Positions 1 through 13,266 of a stretch of 64,000 nt of DNA are shown piece by piece. Every line of letters starts with the position of its first letter. Position 1 is the first letter of the stretch. The stretch covers positions 76,537,501 to 76,601,500 of the forward strand of contig CM027378.1 in assembly GCA_015680905.1 (NCBI GenBank), read 5' to 3'. Under the pieces are notes generated by a model. The model did not search any database and was not told the DNA's origin. It was given only the letters and a program-made list of their open reading frames with translations. The DNA is from Coptis chinensis. Taxonomy: Eukaryota > Streptophyta > Magnoliopsida > Ranunculales > Ranunculaceae. Both the position numbers and the translations under genes were made by a program.

Positions 1-82
1 TTTCTCTTTCTATTTGATCTATCTACCACTTTCTCTGTTTAGATCATTATCTGATCCATGTTTTTAAATCCTACCACAACAG

Positions 83-373
83 ATAGAGAAAAATAGGGGT
101 CTAACTCGTTCTCGAAAGAAGCAGAATCCAAGAACAAAATACAAGGTAATTCAGTGGAATTTCATTATTAGCTTCAATGGATCAATTTTGTGTTCTCTAA
201 TCCCTCTTAATCATCCTCTCACTTTGTTGTTTTATTATATCCAGGAGAAGCACCAGAAAAAGGTGAACAGAAGGAAAGGGCAGGTTCGGGGGATCAAGAA
301 ACCTACTGGTCCTTATGGTGGGGAAGCCACTGGAATCAATGCGGGAATCAGCCGGAGCATCAGACTAAAATAA
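83..373 (+). CDS. UTP3: SAS10/UTP3 family protein, C-terminal exons (partial)
   Basis: Two exons are visible: 83-145, after an acaacag acceptor, and 245-373, after a tatatccag acceptor. The intron 146-244 starts with gtaat and is phase 0. The joined peptide contains [16 protein letters not shown], then [20 protein letters not shown], and ends ISRSIRLK before the TAA at 371-373. This arrangement (NRGLT, basic stretch, KGQVR, PYGGE-TGI, SRS-R-L) is the conserved C-terminal Sas10 domain of UTP3/SAS10, a component of the small-subunit processome needed for 18S rRNA maturation in the nucleolus (THALLO in Arabidopsis). The rest of the gene lies left of the window; bases 1-82 look like intron, with a pyrimidine-rich tract. 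The family call is strong because several separate motifs agree in order. Only about 64 codons can be seen, so the integrity of the full gene is unknown. Confidence 0.85.
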   Translation: MEKNRGLTRSRKKQNPRTKYKVIQWNFIISFNGSILCSLIPLNHPLTLLFYYIQEKHQKKVNRRKGQVRGIKKPTGPYGGEATGINAGISRSIRLK

Positions 374-1180
374 AAGTCGTACTAGGAGCAGGTTCTGCTA
401 TATCCCACATGGCTGTTGTTCATGCATGAGGAATGTTGTCATATAATAGCCTGATTCTTCCAACTCAGTGTAAGATGTCAAATGCGCGCGTCAGAACTTG
501 TATCTTGCACTTTCAGGGTCTCAGGGTAATTATACTATTGTTTTCTTTACTTGTGTGTGAATTTTGTTACTCAGTTGGGTGGCAACGCATTCTTTTTTGT
601 TATATTTGCAGATCAATGTTATAAGCTTATTCTAAGATGGCTAAATTTTTCGCTTGACATCATTTGTGTAAACCATTCAGTCTTAAGGCATATCATTTGT
701 GAAAACCGCTTGCGATCTAAAATCGCATTGCCAAAAACAAAAAAAAGATGCAAACGCTTTAGGTGATGATTATTAGAAAACTGAGTCGCTAAGTAATTTT
801 GTTGTAACTTGACCTCTGTGGACTTTGCAGTTGAAATGTCAAACTCTCGAGGATTTGACCAAGAAATTTCGTAAATGAAGTGTAAAACTGTAAATTACTA
901 AATTAGTCGGAAAGATAGCTAGGGATTGCCCAAATGGTTTAACAAATTTTGCATGCGCAACATTCAAAATTCTGTAAAGATGGTGCCTGATGTCCATCTC
1001 AAAGTAACGCCACCAAACTCTTTAATGATCAAAAGTCAGTGCCACTTGTTCTATCTGCTTCAAGGTTCCGGCATGAATAAGGTGCTTCACAAAACAAACG
1101 TCCCTGAGCACTTCTGCTGTTTTCTATTCTTATTCACCTTCAGCTCATTTGTTCATAAGTTGTTCTTTGAACAATAATTA
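374..1180. other. 3' UTR of the SAS10 gene and intergenic spacer
   Basis: No gene was recognised. The first few hundred bases are presumably 3' UTR of the SAS10 gene, and the last part must hold the promoter of the GPI-anchored-protein gene that starts at 1181. The short ORFs here show no family resemblance and overlap in different frames. Confidence 0.4.
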
Positions 1181-2739
1181 ATGGCTTCTTTACGACTTAA
1201 CGTGCTCCTTCTGCTATTTGTTCTCCTTGAAGCATTTTTCTTGTTTTCAGCTCTAGTCACATGTAATGGTAAAGTTGTTTCTCACGTACTCTTATTTGGG
1301 GACTGTAAAGGTGTATTTTGTGTTTGACCTGATCAACCTATGAGAATATGGGATAGATGAGATTGATGATGATATTACTGAGTTTGAATGATCGAATGAT
1401 CGAACTGTCTACGTAACTGCCTACGTATCTATTTCTCCGGTGAACTGGAATCAAGTCAGACATAGTTCATGTTGTGTGATTGAGTTGGTGATGGAGAGAA
1501 TGTGAACGTAGAGCTCCCTCTTTCCTTTGTTAGTTCCCTCGTCATTTAACTCTTGGTCAATGTGGCTCTTGAATGAGCTTAAATGGAGGATAAATGAGTG
1601 TATGGTTGCTGTTATAAAATTGTTGTATCGATTGTCTTTCTTTCTTTGAGCGTTACAAGACCTGGCATGAGCGACCTGGCTGAGGTCTTGATATGAGTGT
1701 CCTGGCAGGTCTTAACGTGAGGGACTTGGCAGGTCTTGGTATGAGCGACCTGACAGGTCTTGATATAGTTATGTGATGAGTTGTACTGGACATGTGTATA
1801 ATATACATTGGTTGTGTATATTAGTCTATCACAGCGATTACTACTTTCTCTAGTCGTTTTACTTCTATTCCTTTTTTTATGTGCATGATGCTACTAGATA
1901 TAGGTTCAAAAATTCCTTCATGATGCTTACTAGGTTCATACATTCCTTCATGATTTAACAAATGAAGAGCTTTGGCAGTCCGAGAGCTTCGAGCTATTGC
2001 CCATTGGTACTCCAAGTCCTTTTACATGTGTCGCATTTCTTGTCAAAAGGTGTAGTTATTAAAGATACAAACGATATTTAAATCATTGGTCGTAAGGTGT
2101 GAGTAGCCATGACGATTCTGTAAAGCGTTACTTCATCAAGAAGTGTATGGTCACTATTGTGGATATATTATAATAAGAGGAATTACGTTATGTCCTTGAT
2201 ATTTTTACTTGCACTGGACACTGGTCACTGTATCCATACATCTACTGTTTCAATGCAGATGAAGAGGATAAGCTTCTTCAAAACATCAACAGTTATCGTA
2301 AAACGACAATGCAGATTGCCTCGCGGATGAAATAGCTGACCAGTTAAAAGACCAACCCTGTCCAGCTGTTATAACACCTAGAATTGCTGAGGCGCAGTTT
2401 TCCAACTACGCTGAAGCATTAGACAAATGTCATCTCAACATAAACACAACAAGAGACGGTGTTATAATGCTTGATTGCGAGCCGGGTAGGGTCAAGAGTC
2501 TTTCAATCTTTAATTTTACAGAGCCCTTATACTCCAGGTACCTCAATGACAGCAGGTACACTGGTGCTGGAATTGGCTCCGAAGATGAATGGATTGTGGT
2601 GGTTCTGACTACAAACACGCCTGGTGGAAGCTTTGTGGCGTCTAATGCAGCCACTTTAAGTTCCAAGTTGGCTGTGATTTTCAAGTCGCTGGCTCTATAT
2701 TGCGGAACCATGTTTCTGTTTACAAGAATGTCTGTCTAA
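1181..2739 (+). pseudogene. GPI-anchored protein (At5g19250-like), frameshifted
   Basis: Exon 1 (1181-1268) encodes a 29-residue hydrophobic signal peptide starting MASLRLNVLLLL. The donor is at 1269 (gtaaag) and the acceptor AG at 2257-2258; phase 1 is kept. Exon 2 opens with the family start DEEDKLLQNINSYR. At about 2304 the family segment linking NSYR to DNADCLADEIADQ is missing. The reading frame changes there, so the exon 1 frame stops at TAG 2333-2335, while the remainder stays open from 2305 to TAA 2739. The 3' frame keeps conserved parts such as QFSNYAEALDKCHLN, NTTRDG, YSRYLND and GSEDEWIVVVLTT, and a hydrophobic C-terminus as expected for GPI attachment. These are extracellular plasma-membrane proteins of unknown biochemical role. 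The deletion of roughly ten codons looks recent because the rest is intact. An assembly error or a second functional locus remains possible. Confidence 0.75.
1656..1766. repeat. Degenerate minisatellite in the intron of the GPI-protein gene
   Basis: Four to five imperfect copies of a unit of about 26 bp, built on gacctggcaggtcttgatatgagc, follow one another inside the roughly 1-kb intron. Copies differ by substitutions and small indels. Confidence 0.7.
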
Positions 2740-3988
2740 GCAGTCTCTACATTGGCTTCTTCTGTAGATACAATGTGTGTACTTGTAAACTTGTAGTTGC
2801 GGTATTACCTGAGAGGGATGTTTCTTTTGTTCTCATTTTAACATCCATATCTTGGTAGAATACTACTCAGAAGGGAGCAATGTCTAATTGTAGTTTCAAC
2901 AAAAAGCTGCTGAAGACCACCGAAGAAATTAGATTCTTGGAAACAATAGTTCTCCAGGTCAGATTGCAATTCCTAAATCTGATATAGCTTAAGAAATGAT
3001 TGGGATCAAATGAGTGAAACTTTCACGAATTATGCGTGTCTAACAGTGTTCATCTGCCAACAGACCATATTGCTGTTCTCTCGTATTCTCAATAAGTCCA
3101 TAGCAACCGCTCCCCTGGGAACCAATCCACCACATGTTGGTGCTTACAGAAAACTAAGCTCTAACTTCCGTTCACTTACACTTCTCCATTCGAGAACAGG
3201 ACTGAGATATTGATAAGATACTGCTAGTCATGGGAACGAATTTAACCTGTTATAATTGTACATCCCTGAATCTTGGAACGGAATACTGATGAACATCAAA
3301 TTTTGTTGGGCACGGAACGTTTTTTCTCACATTTCTCACTTGGGACTTGTTTTTCATAGTTTGTTAATTAACTACGAATTTTCAGAAAGTTTTTCACAAA
3401 AGTTGTTAATCCTCTCTAGTCATAATGTATGAGACTACTTTTTTTTTTTTACAAAAAAAATGTTTTATTTACATTTCTCTTTCAGAAACACACTAAGTTG
3501 AAGTCCAACAAATGAACGTTCTCATTGTTAAAGCTAACAAATATTCATTTCAAACTATTTTGTCGTTATTATTCATTCAAGTAAAGACTTGTCTTAGTTG
3601 TAAACAATTAGAGTTCAGAACTTCAGATAGAGATGATGTAACTCGCAGATACTGTAGTCTCTAATCCAATGCAGAGATATAGAAGAGAGACCTATACTGC
3701 CAGGAGAAACCCAAATTAGCAAGTTCGGATAGCATTTCACAGGGGCGATAAAGTTGTTATTTGCGGGTAGGAAGATAAAGTTCATTTCCATTAACTTGTT
3801 AGTGTACAACTGGGGAGTGGAGGGTACTCTACAAAATTGAAGCAACAGAATACATTATCTAAGGTGCAAAACTTTCCTATTTCATAAAAAATTCCTTGAT
3901 ACGTCTTCACAGTGGTCATACTTTGCCACCGGGCCAGTCACTTTCAATATGCATCCATAGAAGAAGCAAAATATGTTCATATGAGTCC
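2740..3988. other. Convergent intergenic region (3' ends of two genes)
   Basis: This lies between the stop of the GPI-protein remnant (+) and the stop of XPD (-), so it should hold both 3' UTRs. It has A/T homopolymer runs near 3439-3465. No coding segment or RNA gene was recognised. Confidence 0.4.
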
Positions 3989-5515
3989 TCAAAATAACAT
4001 ATCAGCGGGATCTCGATCACCCAATTTCTCCAAATCTTCTTGCGACAGAAGGGTTTTTTTGCCACTGCTCCCAGCCTTGTCATATGGTTGAGCCATCTTT
4101 CTAAGGAACTGCAGCCATAAATATATAAAGATGGTCAACGACTACAAATGAGACGAAACTCAAAAGAGAATTACCACTTTAACTTTAATGGAAACTATTC
4201 ACTTGCCTGAAGAGATAACTTGATTAACAAGAAACTACTAGGAACAATAAACTAATAGCTTTTTTGATAATAAACTAAAAGAGCTGAAAATGTGGCTTAT
4301 TGGGGACTACTTGGTGACTCACATGAGCTACATGCATCATGATGCAATTTGCAGCAGTAATGTATGCTTATCAATAGAAAAAATGTAAGCTTAGATCTAC
4401 ATCATTCAGCAAACTCATTTTTTGTAAGGAAAAATTTGAGTGAATTAAGATTGACGCACTAAGAAAATCACACGTGCGTCACAAGGATACACTATCTTTG
4501 TGTTCAGATGATTTCCTTGAAAGTCACATAAAAAAGGAAAAGACAATCAATAGTGTAAAGGAAAGAGCAAGAAAAACCCAACCACAACTACAACACACCT
4601 CTCGTGCTATATGCAAAGCCATGTCAGTGCTCAAGTTCAGGTGTGCATCTCGTAAATGCGAGAGTATCCAACCAGGTAATTTGGAGCGCTTGTCGTGGCG
4701 ACTATATCTGCATCAGTAAAAGCAATTAATTGTCAATTGATGAGTATAGATCTCATAAAAAGTTGACATCACCATAACATGTCTTAAGCTTTGGAGCATC
4801 CAACTCAAAATCAATTAAACGTTAGTGGAGTGGCCCTAGGAACTATGTAATTATGCAAGGGTTTAATTATCCCATATGGGATATACTAACATCTCAATAC
4901 ATACCCTCACGTGGACCAACGTAGGGTGACATGGAGTAAACGGGCCCTTTGGGCCAAATACAATAGCCTACTCTGATACCATCTTAAACTTTGGAGCTTC
5001 CAACTCAAACCAATTGGCTATGAGTGGAGTGGCCCCAGCCCCCCGGACCTATATATTATTATGCAAGGCTTTGATTTTCCCATACTAGACTATACTAGCA
5101 TCCAATTAATGGGAAGGTGCTCATCCTCCCTACACAGTACACAAAGAGACAACCACCTTCCTTGTAGTACTTCATCAGTAGAAAGTTCAGACTTTAGAGT
5201 AATTACACTTGTATAATCATGCTTAACACATTTTTAAGAGGAATTTTTTTTTCATCAACCAGTATCTTTAGGGTGAGCAGGTCGATTAAAGAAGATATGC
5301 GCAACTTGATTTGTTAGCCTAGAGCTAATGAAAACAGAAAAATCTGAAATGCTTCCGTAGTGGTTTTGCTCTAATTCACAAGTCCTCTGTTAAAAATCGA
5401 AGCATGTGGTTCCATGAAAATTCCTACAAATATCCAAAACCTATAGAACAAACAAATTTATAATGTTTGGAAAGAGCATATAGATTGAAGAAGCATATAA
5501 AGGGGTAGTGATGCA

Positions 5516-5574
<59 letters not shown>

Positions 5575-8500
5575 CTGAATTTAATTTAGTAGATCCAAAA
5601 CATTTATAATTTGATCTGTTTTCTCTTCCTGTGTATAGTGGGTAATAATGCAAAAAAATAACCTATACTGGCAATAACCATGAGCTTTCAAAAGAAACTG
5701 GTTAGAAGGATTTGTGCTGATACATTGATAATAGTTGACTTTATCGAGCAAAATTAAAAAAATAAAAGTAATGGTCGACTTCACAAAATAATTTACATAG
5801 TTTCGAATCAATAGTACTTCTTCCATGGATATCAAAAATCTGTAATGTAAAAGAATGCAAATGCAAGTAACTCATGGTGTACAGAACGATATGATTACCT
5901 TTTGTCAGCAAAAATCATCATCCCATAATCCGCCTTAGAACGGATTACTCGACCGACACATTGAGCTGCTTGCCTCTGTATATGGCCATAAATAGATGGT
6001 CATGATACTATAATATAATCTGTTTCAAAACCATAACAATAATAATGATAATAATAAGAAAAGCGTCATATGTTTCAAGAGAGATAAAGCTACAGAATTG
6101 ATACCAAGGCATCAAAAGTCAAGAAATCTCCCTCCTTTATCTGAAATGTCTCTCGTAAATACTCCAAGCGAGCAAGCAATATTCTGTAGATAAAAAGAAA
6201 GTCTTGCTAAGTAAAGTCCATCAAATCTGGAATGACTAACATATGCTAGTTTTTACTCTATCAAGACAAGTACAAATGCAATCGCAACTAGAATCACGCT
6301 TCAAAATATCAAAATCAGATGTTGCTACCTGCTCAATGTATACTGGAAAGGAACCCCATACATGATCACTAGTCTTCCGTAATGTCGATCAAAATCTATG
6401 CCTTCTGCTACTTTGCCCCTAAAGTAAGACAAAGACAAGCTTTTATTGACTGTATACTTAAAGTTTCAATTTCATGTTACTTTCTTGACAGGTGACTAAT
6501 AAACAAGTTTCCAATAAAGTGATGTTTTTTCGTTGATGAGAGCTTCATACTATGTACTGTAGTATCTCTTCTATTATCAATAAATAAAAAGGGGGTGCTT
6601 AACCAAAAAACAAAAAATGTTCTTGCTATGACATACTGAAAAACTACTGACTATGTCTTTATTGATTGTAGAATACATTTGATGGGCAATCTCAATACGA
6701 TTGTCACTAAAAAACTCTCTTCTGTAAGTAAACTACAAGGCCAGATTTCGAAACTTCACTTGGCGTTTAAAGGCAAAATGAAAGCAATTATCAAGGTAAC
6801 GAATCATGTAGATACAGTTCTTCAGTCTTTCATCTCTCACATACCTGTCCTGGAAGAACCTGAAATCTATGATGACTGCATAAGTATACAACTCCCTCTA
6901 TGTTCCACCCAAAGAATAAACTCTTCTAAATATTACCTTGAACTAAGAAAAGGTTACTAATAAATAATTATTAGTTTAAAAGCATGAAGACACCAACAGC
7001 CATCTATTGTACTAGAAAAAATCTTAAGACTTAGACGCTAATCAGCTTAGGAAAAAGCATTTAAAAAAAAAATTGATCGTTGTATAGCATATTCCATTTA
7101 TCTGATGTGATCAATTACTTGTATGATCAGAAAAGGAAGCTGTCAGCCAAATGCAAAAGCAGGAAACAGATACTCTAGTAGGTAGAAAGATACCTAGCAA
7201 CTGAGAAAAATATTGCTCCTCTCCCGCAGTCACAAGCCCTACGATAATTATCCAGAGCCAATGTGGTCTCCACAACATCTTGAGTCTCAATGAAGACTAG
7301 TTTATGCTGCATTATTTCCTGCAACACAGATACAAGTAATTGTCCATTACCTAAGAAGAATTATTTTTCCCAAAACCAACTTGTTTGTACGGTTCCAACT
7401 TTTCAAATATAATTAGACGACAACTACATAAGAACATATTCATACTTTGAGCAGCACAAAAGTTACAGCATATAGCAATAGTGCAATACAAAAAATATAC
7501 TCAAAGTTTGACAAGCAAAATAAAGTATCCATGTATCCAAAGAGATCACATGAATATTAGGGACAAATTGTATGCTTTAAGAGAGATGATAACAAAGGAA
7601 CTCCACTCAGTATAGAAGTTATACGAGTTAGAGCAGTTAGTAGAATCTGCTCAGAGCCTCCAAGCGGGTGAAAAATCACATTGGTACAAATGATATTGGT
7701 TCATAGAAGTCATAGAACAGGCTATAAATATTCAGTACCACATAAATTTTCGAAGAAGTGAAGTAAAAGAATTACAGATACCATCAAACATTTCTAACCT
7801 GTAAAATTCCCACTTCATTCCAACTGTTTACAATCCCATCCATATATGAGTAACTGACAAAGAAACAGACAATGCCATCTGGAACAGCAGCAGCCATCTC
7901 CAGCAAGAGCCGTCCATAATTCCTCACTACTCCTGGATCACTCCTCATATCAAACTTTGTACTAACTGGGAGTTGGTCACTGAAACATGCAAATTGCATC
8001 CAATAATCAACACAGAGAAATAAATTAACTATCAAAAAAAAAAACAACTACATACTTCAAATTTGAATGTGAATTTATACCTGCCACGAGTAAGAACCAT
8101 AGGGCATATGCAATCCCTTGTCAATGACATTGTAAAGCTTCGACTGATCACTGGATGGAAGTTAAGAAGACGAGGGTACAGATCTATAGGACTTAGAGTT
8201 CCAGATGTTATTACAACTGATTGAAACCGATCAAATACAGGCTTTATGGCAAGAGAGGCATCATGGCAGCTAAGCTGGATAACAAAAAAGAAGAATACAC
8301 AGAATCATATATATAAACAAAGAAATGGGAAATGGGCATAAGGGTCAGTAGTAGGCGCGTGTCACATGCAGGGCCTGATAAAGGGGCCTACCAATGACAA
8401 ATAGGTTCTACTGGAGACAACAAGGATTTGAGCAAAGATATTATGGATCTATACTAAAGTTTAAAATGGAACTAATAGAACTGCTTAAATTTGAAGCATA

Positions 8501-11500
8501 CAACATCCTTCTGGAGGAGGAATTTTGAACTCCAAACAGAGAGAAATAGAGACCACGTAGCATATTCTCATTTTTTTTGCATGAATGATTTAGTCAATAA
8601 GTTCAACTAGTAGGCATACGATGCGATTTTTTATCTTCCTCTAGAGAAATGTACAAGATGCTGAGTTTTTTTCAGCAGCCAAAAAAAAGGAAGAAAGACT
8701 TGGGATGTATTTTATCATCCACAATTACAAAATATTTTGGTATATTCCACATTACAAAATATATGAAGTACTAGACTACACGCCAATTTTTAAATTGTCA
8801 CATTGTTTGAGTTTTTGACATGGAATATAAAATAAAGTCTGTACTAAACGTTGTCTGAATTCATAAACTAGAAGCATGGATGTGTACGCAAGTCAAGGAC
8901 TGACACTGTTATGTCAGACTGAGCAAACCCAAACATTACTGACATTCAGATCAACATGAGAAACTATATCCATGTATAAGAATAAGGATTTCAATGGATA
9001 GCTGTGAGAAAATATGTACGACAAAAGATTTTGCAATGCCCAGGTGTGATCATTTTTCAGTGCAAGTACACATGCCTCGCTCTGAATTGAACTGTGCTCA
9101 CTACTGAACGTTATATCAAATGTAAAATCTAACTGATATTTAAACTATTCCTAAAAATTGCCAATCATTGCCAATTGGTTTTGAGTTGGATGCCCAACAA
9201 TACGTTATCTCCTCTTTGTTTTTCACTTAACATGTTATATAATTGCATGGAGAGCCATTTACATAAGTGTGGTAACTATATTACAATATACCATCTAGAA
9301 GAAAAAGAGTTATACTCCTGAGTCGCAACTAATTACGGGCCAAAACTGCGACACTATGGATATGTCTTATATCTAGAGAATGCAGTCTATGAAATATCTG
9401 ATAAGAAGAAAATTCCAATGAAAGGGAATATCTCATTCTGTAACAATCTTGAGAATGAGTGGGAGGTGGAAAGTCAGACAAGAGAACACAGACCATCTGA
9501 ATCCAACAGCAAGTCGGTCCCGTTTATCTTCTTAGAGATTTATGGTATCTAATGAATGCTATTTTCTAGTGATTATCCTAGGTGACCAGATGCTTTTCCG
9601 ATCTGAAATAATGTGGGCACACTATAGGAGTTTATAAAAGCTGTGCAGAAATTTATAAACATCTCAAGGGCAACCTACCTGCCATAGGTTCCATGACTTC
9701 CGCTCCCTGCATGAGACTCATGCATAAATATGTATGCTTTTGGTAAAAAGATTTTGTGGTCCACTAAATTTCACATTAAAGATATCGCCGATATTAAAGC
9801 AAGTAGGGGAGGGAGGAGAGTTGTTTTACCTGCAATACAGGATCAGGTATGTGTGGCATCCTCTCATCAAAAGGCTCTATTATAATTGAGAAACCACGGG
9901 TGTACGTCCCCACAAGTGTTGCAAAGTCACATATGGTTTGGATGTGCAAAAACTCATCTGTATCAGTTATTTCCAGTGTCAACATGAGCGAGTGTAGACG
10001 GTCATAAAAAAATTTCATCATTTTCTGATCAATTCCAGCCTGGGCATTGATTGAAGCAACGAAAGAAACAGGCCCCTCTTTCTCTACATTCTCAGTTTCC
10101 AATCTCCCTTTCAGATATTGCACCAATCTTCGCAGCACAGACAGAAAATGCTCTGATTTTCGGATATTTCCTGGCACAGCTTCCTTCAAAATATCATCTG
10201 GCAAGGCAGGATTTGAGAGCCAAGCATCCGTGACTGCAAGGAGATACAGTAAAGTGATGCCCCCAAAATAAAAAGATGTGATCAAGAAACTTATTTCTAT
10301 GTCACTTACTAGGTAGATTCCCTCTTTGTGCCAAACCATCAACAAGCCTATTGTATTCTGCACGTAATCTCCCGGCATCAGTTGCCTTCAACCTTCCTAC
10401 CGTGTCAAACATATTAAAGAACAGTTTAACATTGTACAATGAAACTAAAGTGTCGCTCAATTCATTCATAAGAAAAATGAAACAACTCAATCTCAAATAA
10501 CATTATGCATTATAAGTATCTGAATATTAAGCAGTACCATCAATTTGTCCCTCTAAAATTGGTAGTTTGAGTCCTAAAGTTTACCTGATTAAATGAATGT
10601 GATGTTGAAATCTCAACAAGCTGAGTTTCTTGAGACTTCCAGTGGTATCCAAATATCTTAGAATTAGTGAGTGCTAGAGAAAAGAGGGAGAGACCCCAAT
10701 TGTATAGTCTATGAAGGGGCAATTCAACCGTTGTGTTATGTTTGGAGATGCGACGGACTGAGGGCCAAGGGAAACCACCTCTGTACTCTTTATGCATTAT
10801 TAGACAAGAAAAAGGAAAGGTCCAGCCTCTTGACCTTCATGGCTGTGTAGAATTACATCCACAGTTGGGATATGGGCCTTACGGAAAGTTGTACTGCTAG
10901 GCATATGTATACATTTGCAGCCCTGACAGATCATGTCCAGCCCTCATCATCCAAATGGCCAAAACAATGGTAACTGGTTGGAGGACCAAAAGCACAAAAG
11001 GCACGCTATAAGATTATTCTTTTAACAGTCTCAAAGGTTCAACTAGTAAATATCAAGACAAAAAAAAAACACTAAAAACAATCATACAAGGATCCTGCAT
11101 GTTTAAAACATAGTGTGTTGGTGTAGGTGTTCTAATTATACTGATACAGGTACCAAAGAACCAAAGTAATCACAATTATAGAGCATGAAATTACAGTTCA
11201 CAAAAACTAAATATTTCTTGATTTCAAAAACAACATATTAGCAAGTATGACGATGATTCACAGAAATTGCACAATTTTCAAAGAAGAATTGAAATAAAGA
11301 AACAAAACCAAACTCAAGCACAGAGACATACCTATCAATCTCTTGAGCCATCTTACTAAGGTTCCTTGTAGCACCTTCAAGAGTCTGCCTTCTAACACTC
11401 ACACTAAGCGCTTCAATACAAACATTATCAATATTATGTGCTTCATCAAACACAACAACACATTCCCTTTGCATTTCCTGCGATATAATCCCAGACACCT

Positions 11501-12149
11501 TAGGATCAAGCAAATACTGATAACTATAAACAACCACATTCGCAAGTCGAACCATCCTCCTTGCCAGATAATACGGACACCATCCTTTTTCCTTCCCAAA
11601 ACTTCTCAAATCCTGTAACGTATAAACCCCAGCAGGCAAAACATAATTATCCGACCCCATCCTATCAAAGTTGTCAAAAAACTGACAAGTCTCAATATTC
11701 GGGTTCGTAGAAGCTAACTCCCGAACCCAACTAGCAGTCCGTTTCCTACACCCCGCGTCAACCGAATCCCTCGTACTCCCCGACACCACATTCGGATTGA
11801 CACAAAGATTCTTCCTAGACGAAAGACCAATAGCTAGAATCTGTGCAGACTCACCTAAATGCTTAACTTGGTACGTATAAAGAAGACGAAGCTCGGCTAA
11901 AGTTTTCTCCATTTCATGAACGGTTCGAGTACAGTATAATAGTTTGATAGGTGTTTGAGGTTTGGAAAGTGAGTAAGAAGTAATGAGTGAAAGAAGGGCA
12001 ATAGTTTTTCCAGTACCAGTTGGCATTTCAAGTAGACAATGTCCTTTTGCATCTAAAGCTCGTTTTAAGTCTAACATGTATGAATATTGTTCTGGGTAAA
12101 TATGGTCGTACGGGAAGTAAACCGTTATTTCTTCTATTTGGAATTTCAT
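3989..12149 (-). CDS. XPD: TFIIH DNA helicase subunit XPD (ERCC2/Rad3, plant UVH6)
   Basis: Eleven exons on the minus strand: 11332-12149, 10310-10392, 9830-10233, 8081-8274, 7799-7979, 7194-7318, 6329-6418, 6105-6183, 5899-5975, 4599-4707 and 3989-4108. They sum to 2280 nt, or 759 aa plus stop, matching the usual plant length of about 758. All phases agree and all introns are GT-AG. Exon 1 has the Walker A motif (MPTGTGKT), the iron-sulphur cluster cysteines (KNLCVNP, DAGCRKR, ETCQFF, GWCPYY) and the Walker B/DEAH box (VVFDEAHN). Later exons have [39 protein letters not shown] and motif VI ([14 protein letters not shown]). XPD is a 5'-3' helicase of TFIIH that opens DNA in nucleotide excision repair and supports transcription initiation. 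The longest introns hold repeats (TRIM at 4782-5100, TA tract at 5518) but no exon is interrupted. The ATG at 12147-12149 fits the known N-terminus ([20 protein letters not shown]). Confidence 0.96.
4782..5100 (-). mobile_element. TRIM-type miniature LTR retrotransposon in an XPD intron
   Basis: Two direct repeats of about 110-119 bp, 4782-4891 and 4982-5100, share tttggagc-tccaactcaaa, gagtggagtggccc, ttatgcaagg and atactaRca. They flank about 90 bp of internal DNA. Read on the minus strand each repeat starts TGTTAG or TGCTAG. Directly after the copy at 4982-5100 comes TGGTATCAGAG (minus strand of 4971-4981), the primer-binding site complementary to initiator-Met tRNA. No coding capacity fits in about 319 bp, as expected for TRIMs. 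No clean 5-bp target duplication was seen, so the ends may be eroded. Confidence 0.7.
5518..5571. repeat. (TA)n microsatellite in an XPD intron
   Basis: An uninterrupted run of 27 AT dinucleotides. Confidence 0.98.
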
Positions 12150-12500
12150 GTTTCAACCTGCAGATTAACAATATATAAATAAACTAATCATTCTAATTTC
12201 AAATTAAATTGTCAGGTCATCAAGAATTTTAAATAACTCACTGGTGTGTTCGCCGGCTTTGCCAATTTATATCGTCGATACAAACAAATTGCATGCTGAT
12301 ATACTACAGTTATATCCACAATATCTCGAAATATATCCATCGTGATATTTATATGTCCACATTTCTGATTTGTCGATATATATCACGAAATATCGACATA
12401 TTTTGTACTGTGGAGGTAAGAGACAATTGAACAACATCGGCAGCTGAGTGGAGCTTTATTTCACTACCCAAAAACAAAAACATAAAGAGGGGCTTCTACT
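12150..12500. other. XPD upstream region
   Basis: XPD 5' UTR and promoter (minus) must lie here. At 12290-12410 there are several near-palindromic cgatatat/atatcgaaatat words that resemble low-complexity repeats found near many plant genes. No gene was seen. Confidence 0.35.
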
Positions 12501-12502
12501 CA

Positions 12503-13150
12503 GACTCCCTTTATAACTTCTCCCTTGCCTCCATCTTTTTTCTATCTAACAAAATAGGGAAGTAAAATACCCCGTCCAATGGTAGGTAATAATTCTTACC
12601 AAAATATGACTTGGCAGATCCAAGTGTTTAGTGGGTTTGTGCAATTTTATTCAGTACAATCAATACCATATGATCTATCCAAAAATCAGCCAAAAGTATA
12701 CAATTGCGGCTGGGCTTATAAACTGTTGGGCCTCCAAATTTGACATGGTACTGCACAATTGGCTGACCCAATTGATGCTATTGGGTTTATGGATAATGGG
12801 CAATTGGCCTAGCCTTGCGCCCAACGAGTTATCGGGGGTAGCGCGGCAGGCGTGTCAATGTCTCGCGGGCCGTAGGCACGGGCATACCATAGTTTCCTAC
12901 GTGGCATCCAAAACACTTTCTCTTTTTTCAAAAATCAAAAACCAAACATAGAAACAAAATAATAACAAATAACATATCTAATTAAATACTAAAACTAAAA
13001 ATAATAATAAATAAATCAACAAACTTACTAATATTTCCACTATATATATATTCTTTATTTGTTACTTTCTCTTTATTTTATTTCTTTTTTTTTGTTTAAT
13101 TTCTACACGTAAGTTTTAGTTATTTATTTCTTACTATTTTAGCTTTAGTT
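12503..13150. repeat. Partial copy of the agactccct MITE family
   Basis: The left end, cagactccctttataact at 12503, and the interior from about 12897 (cctacgtggcatccaaaacact) match the neighbouring element at 13152 (cagactccctctataactcc, then acgtgatatccaaatcccac). About 350 bp of unrelated sequence separate the two parts, and the right end is cut where the next copy begins. The ORF at 12631-12951 lies in this unrelated insert and resembles nothing known. Confidence 0.5.
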
Positions 13151-13266
13151 TCAGACTCCCTCTATAACTCCCTTGGGCTCCATTTCGTACGTGATATCCA
13201 AATCCCACTTTCTCTTTCCAAAAATAAAGAACCAAACATATAAAAAAAAATAATAACAAATAACAT

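Noticed and set aside
2430-2711. Minus-strand ORF opposite the GPI-protein exon
   Set aside because: Shadow of the conserved plus-strand frame.
12631-12951. 106-codon ORF
   Set aside because: Lies in repeat-derived DNA, with no resemblance to known proteins and biased composition.
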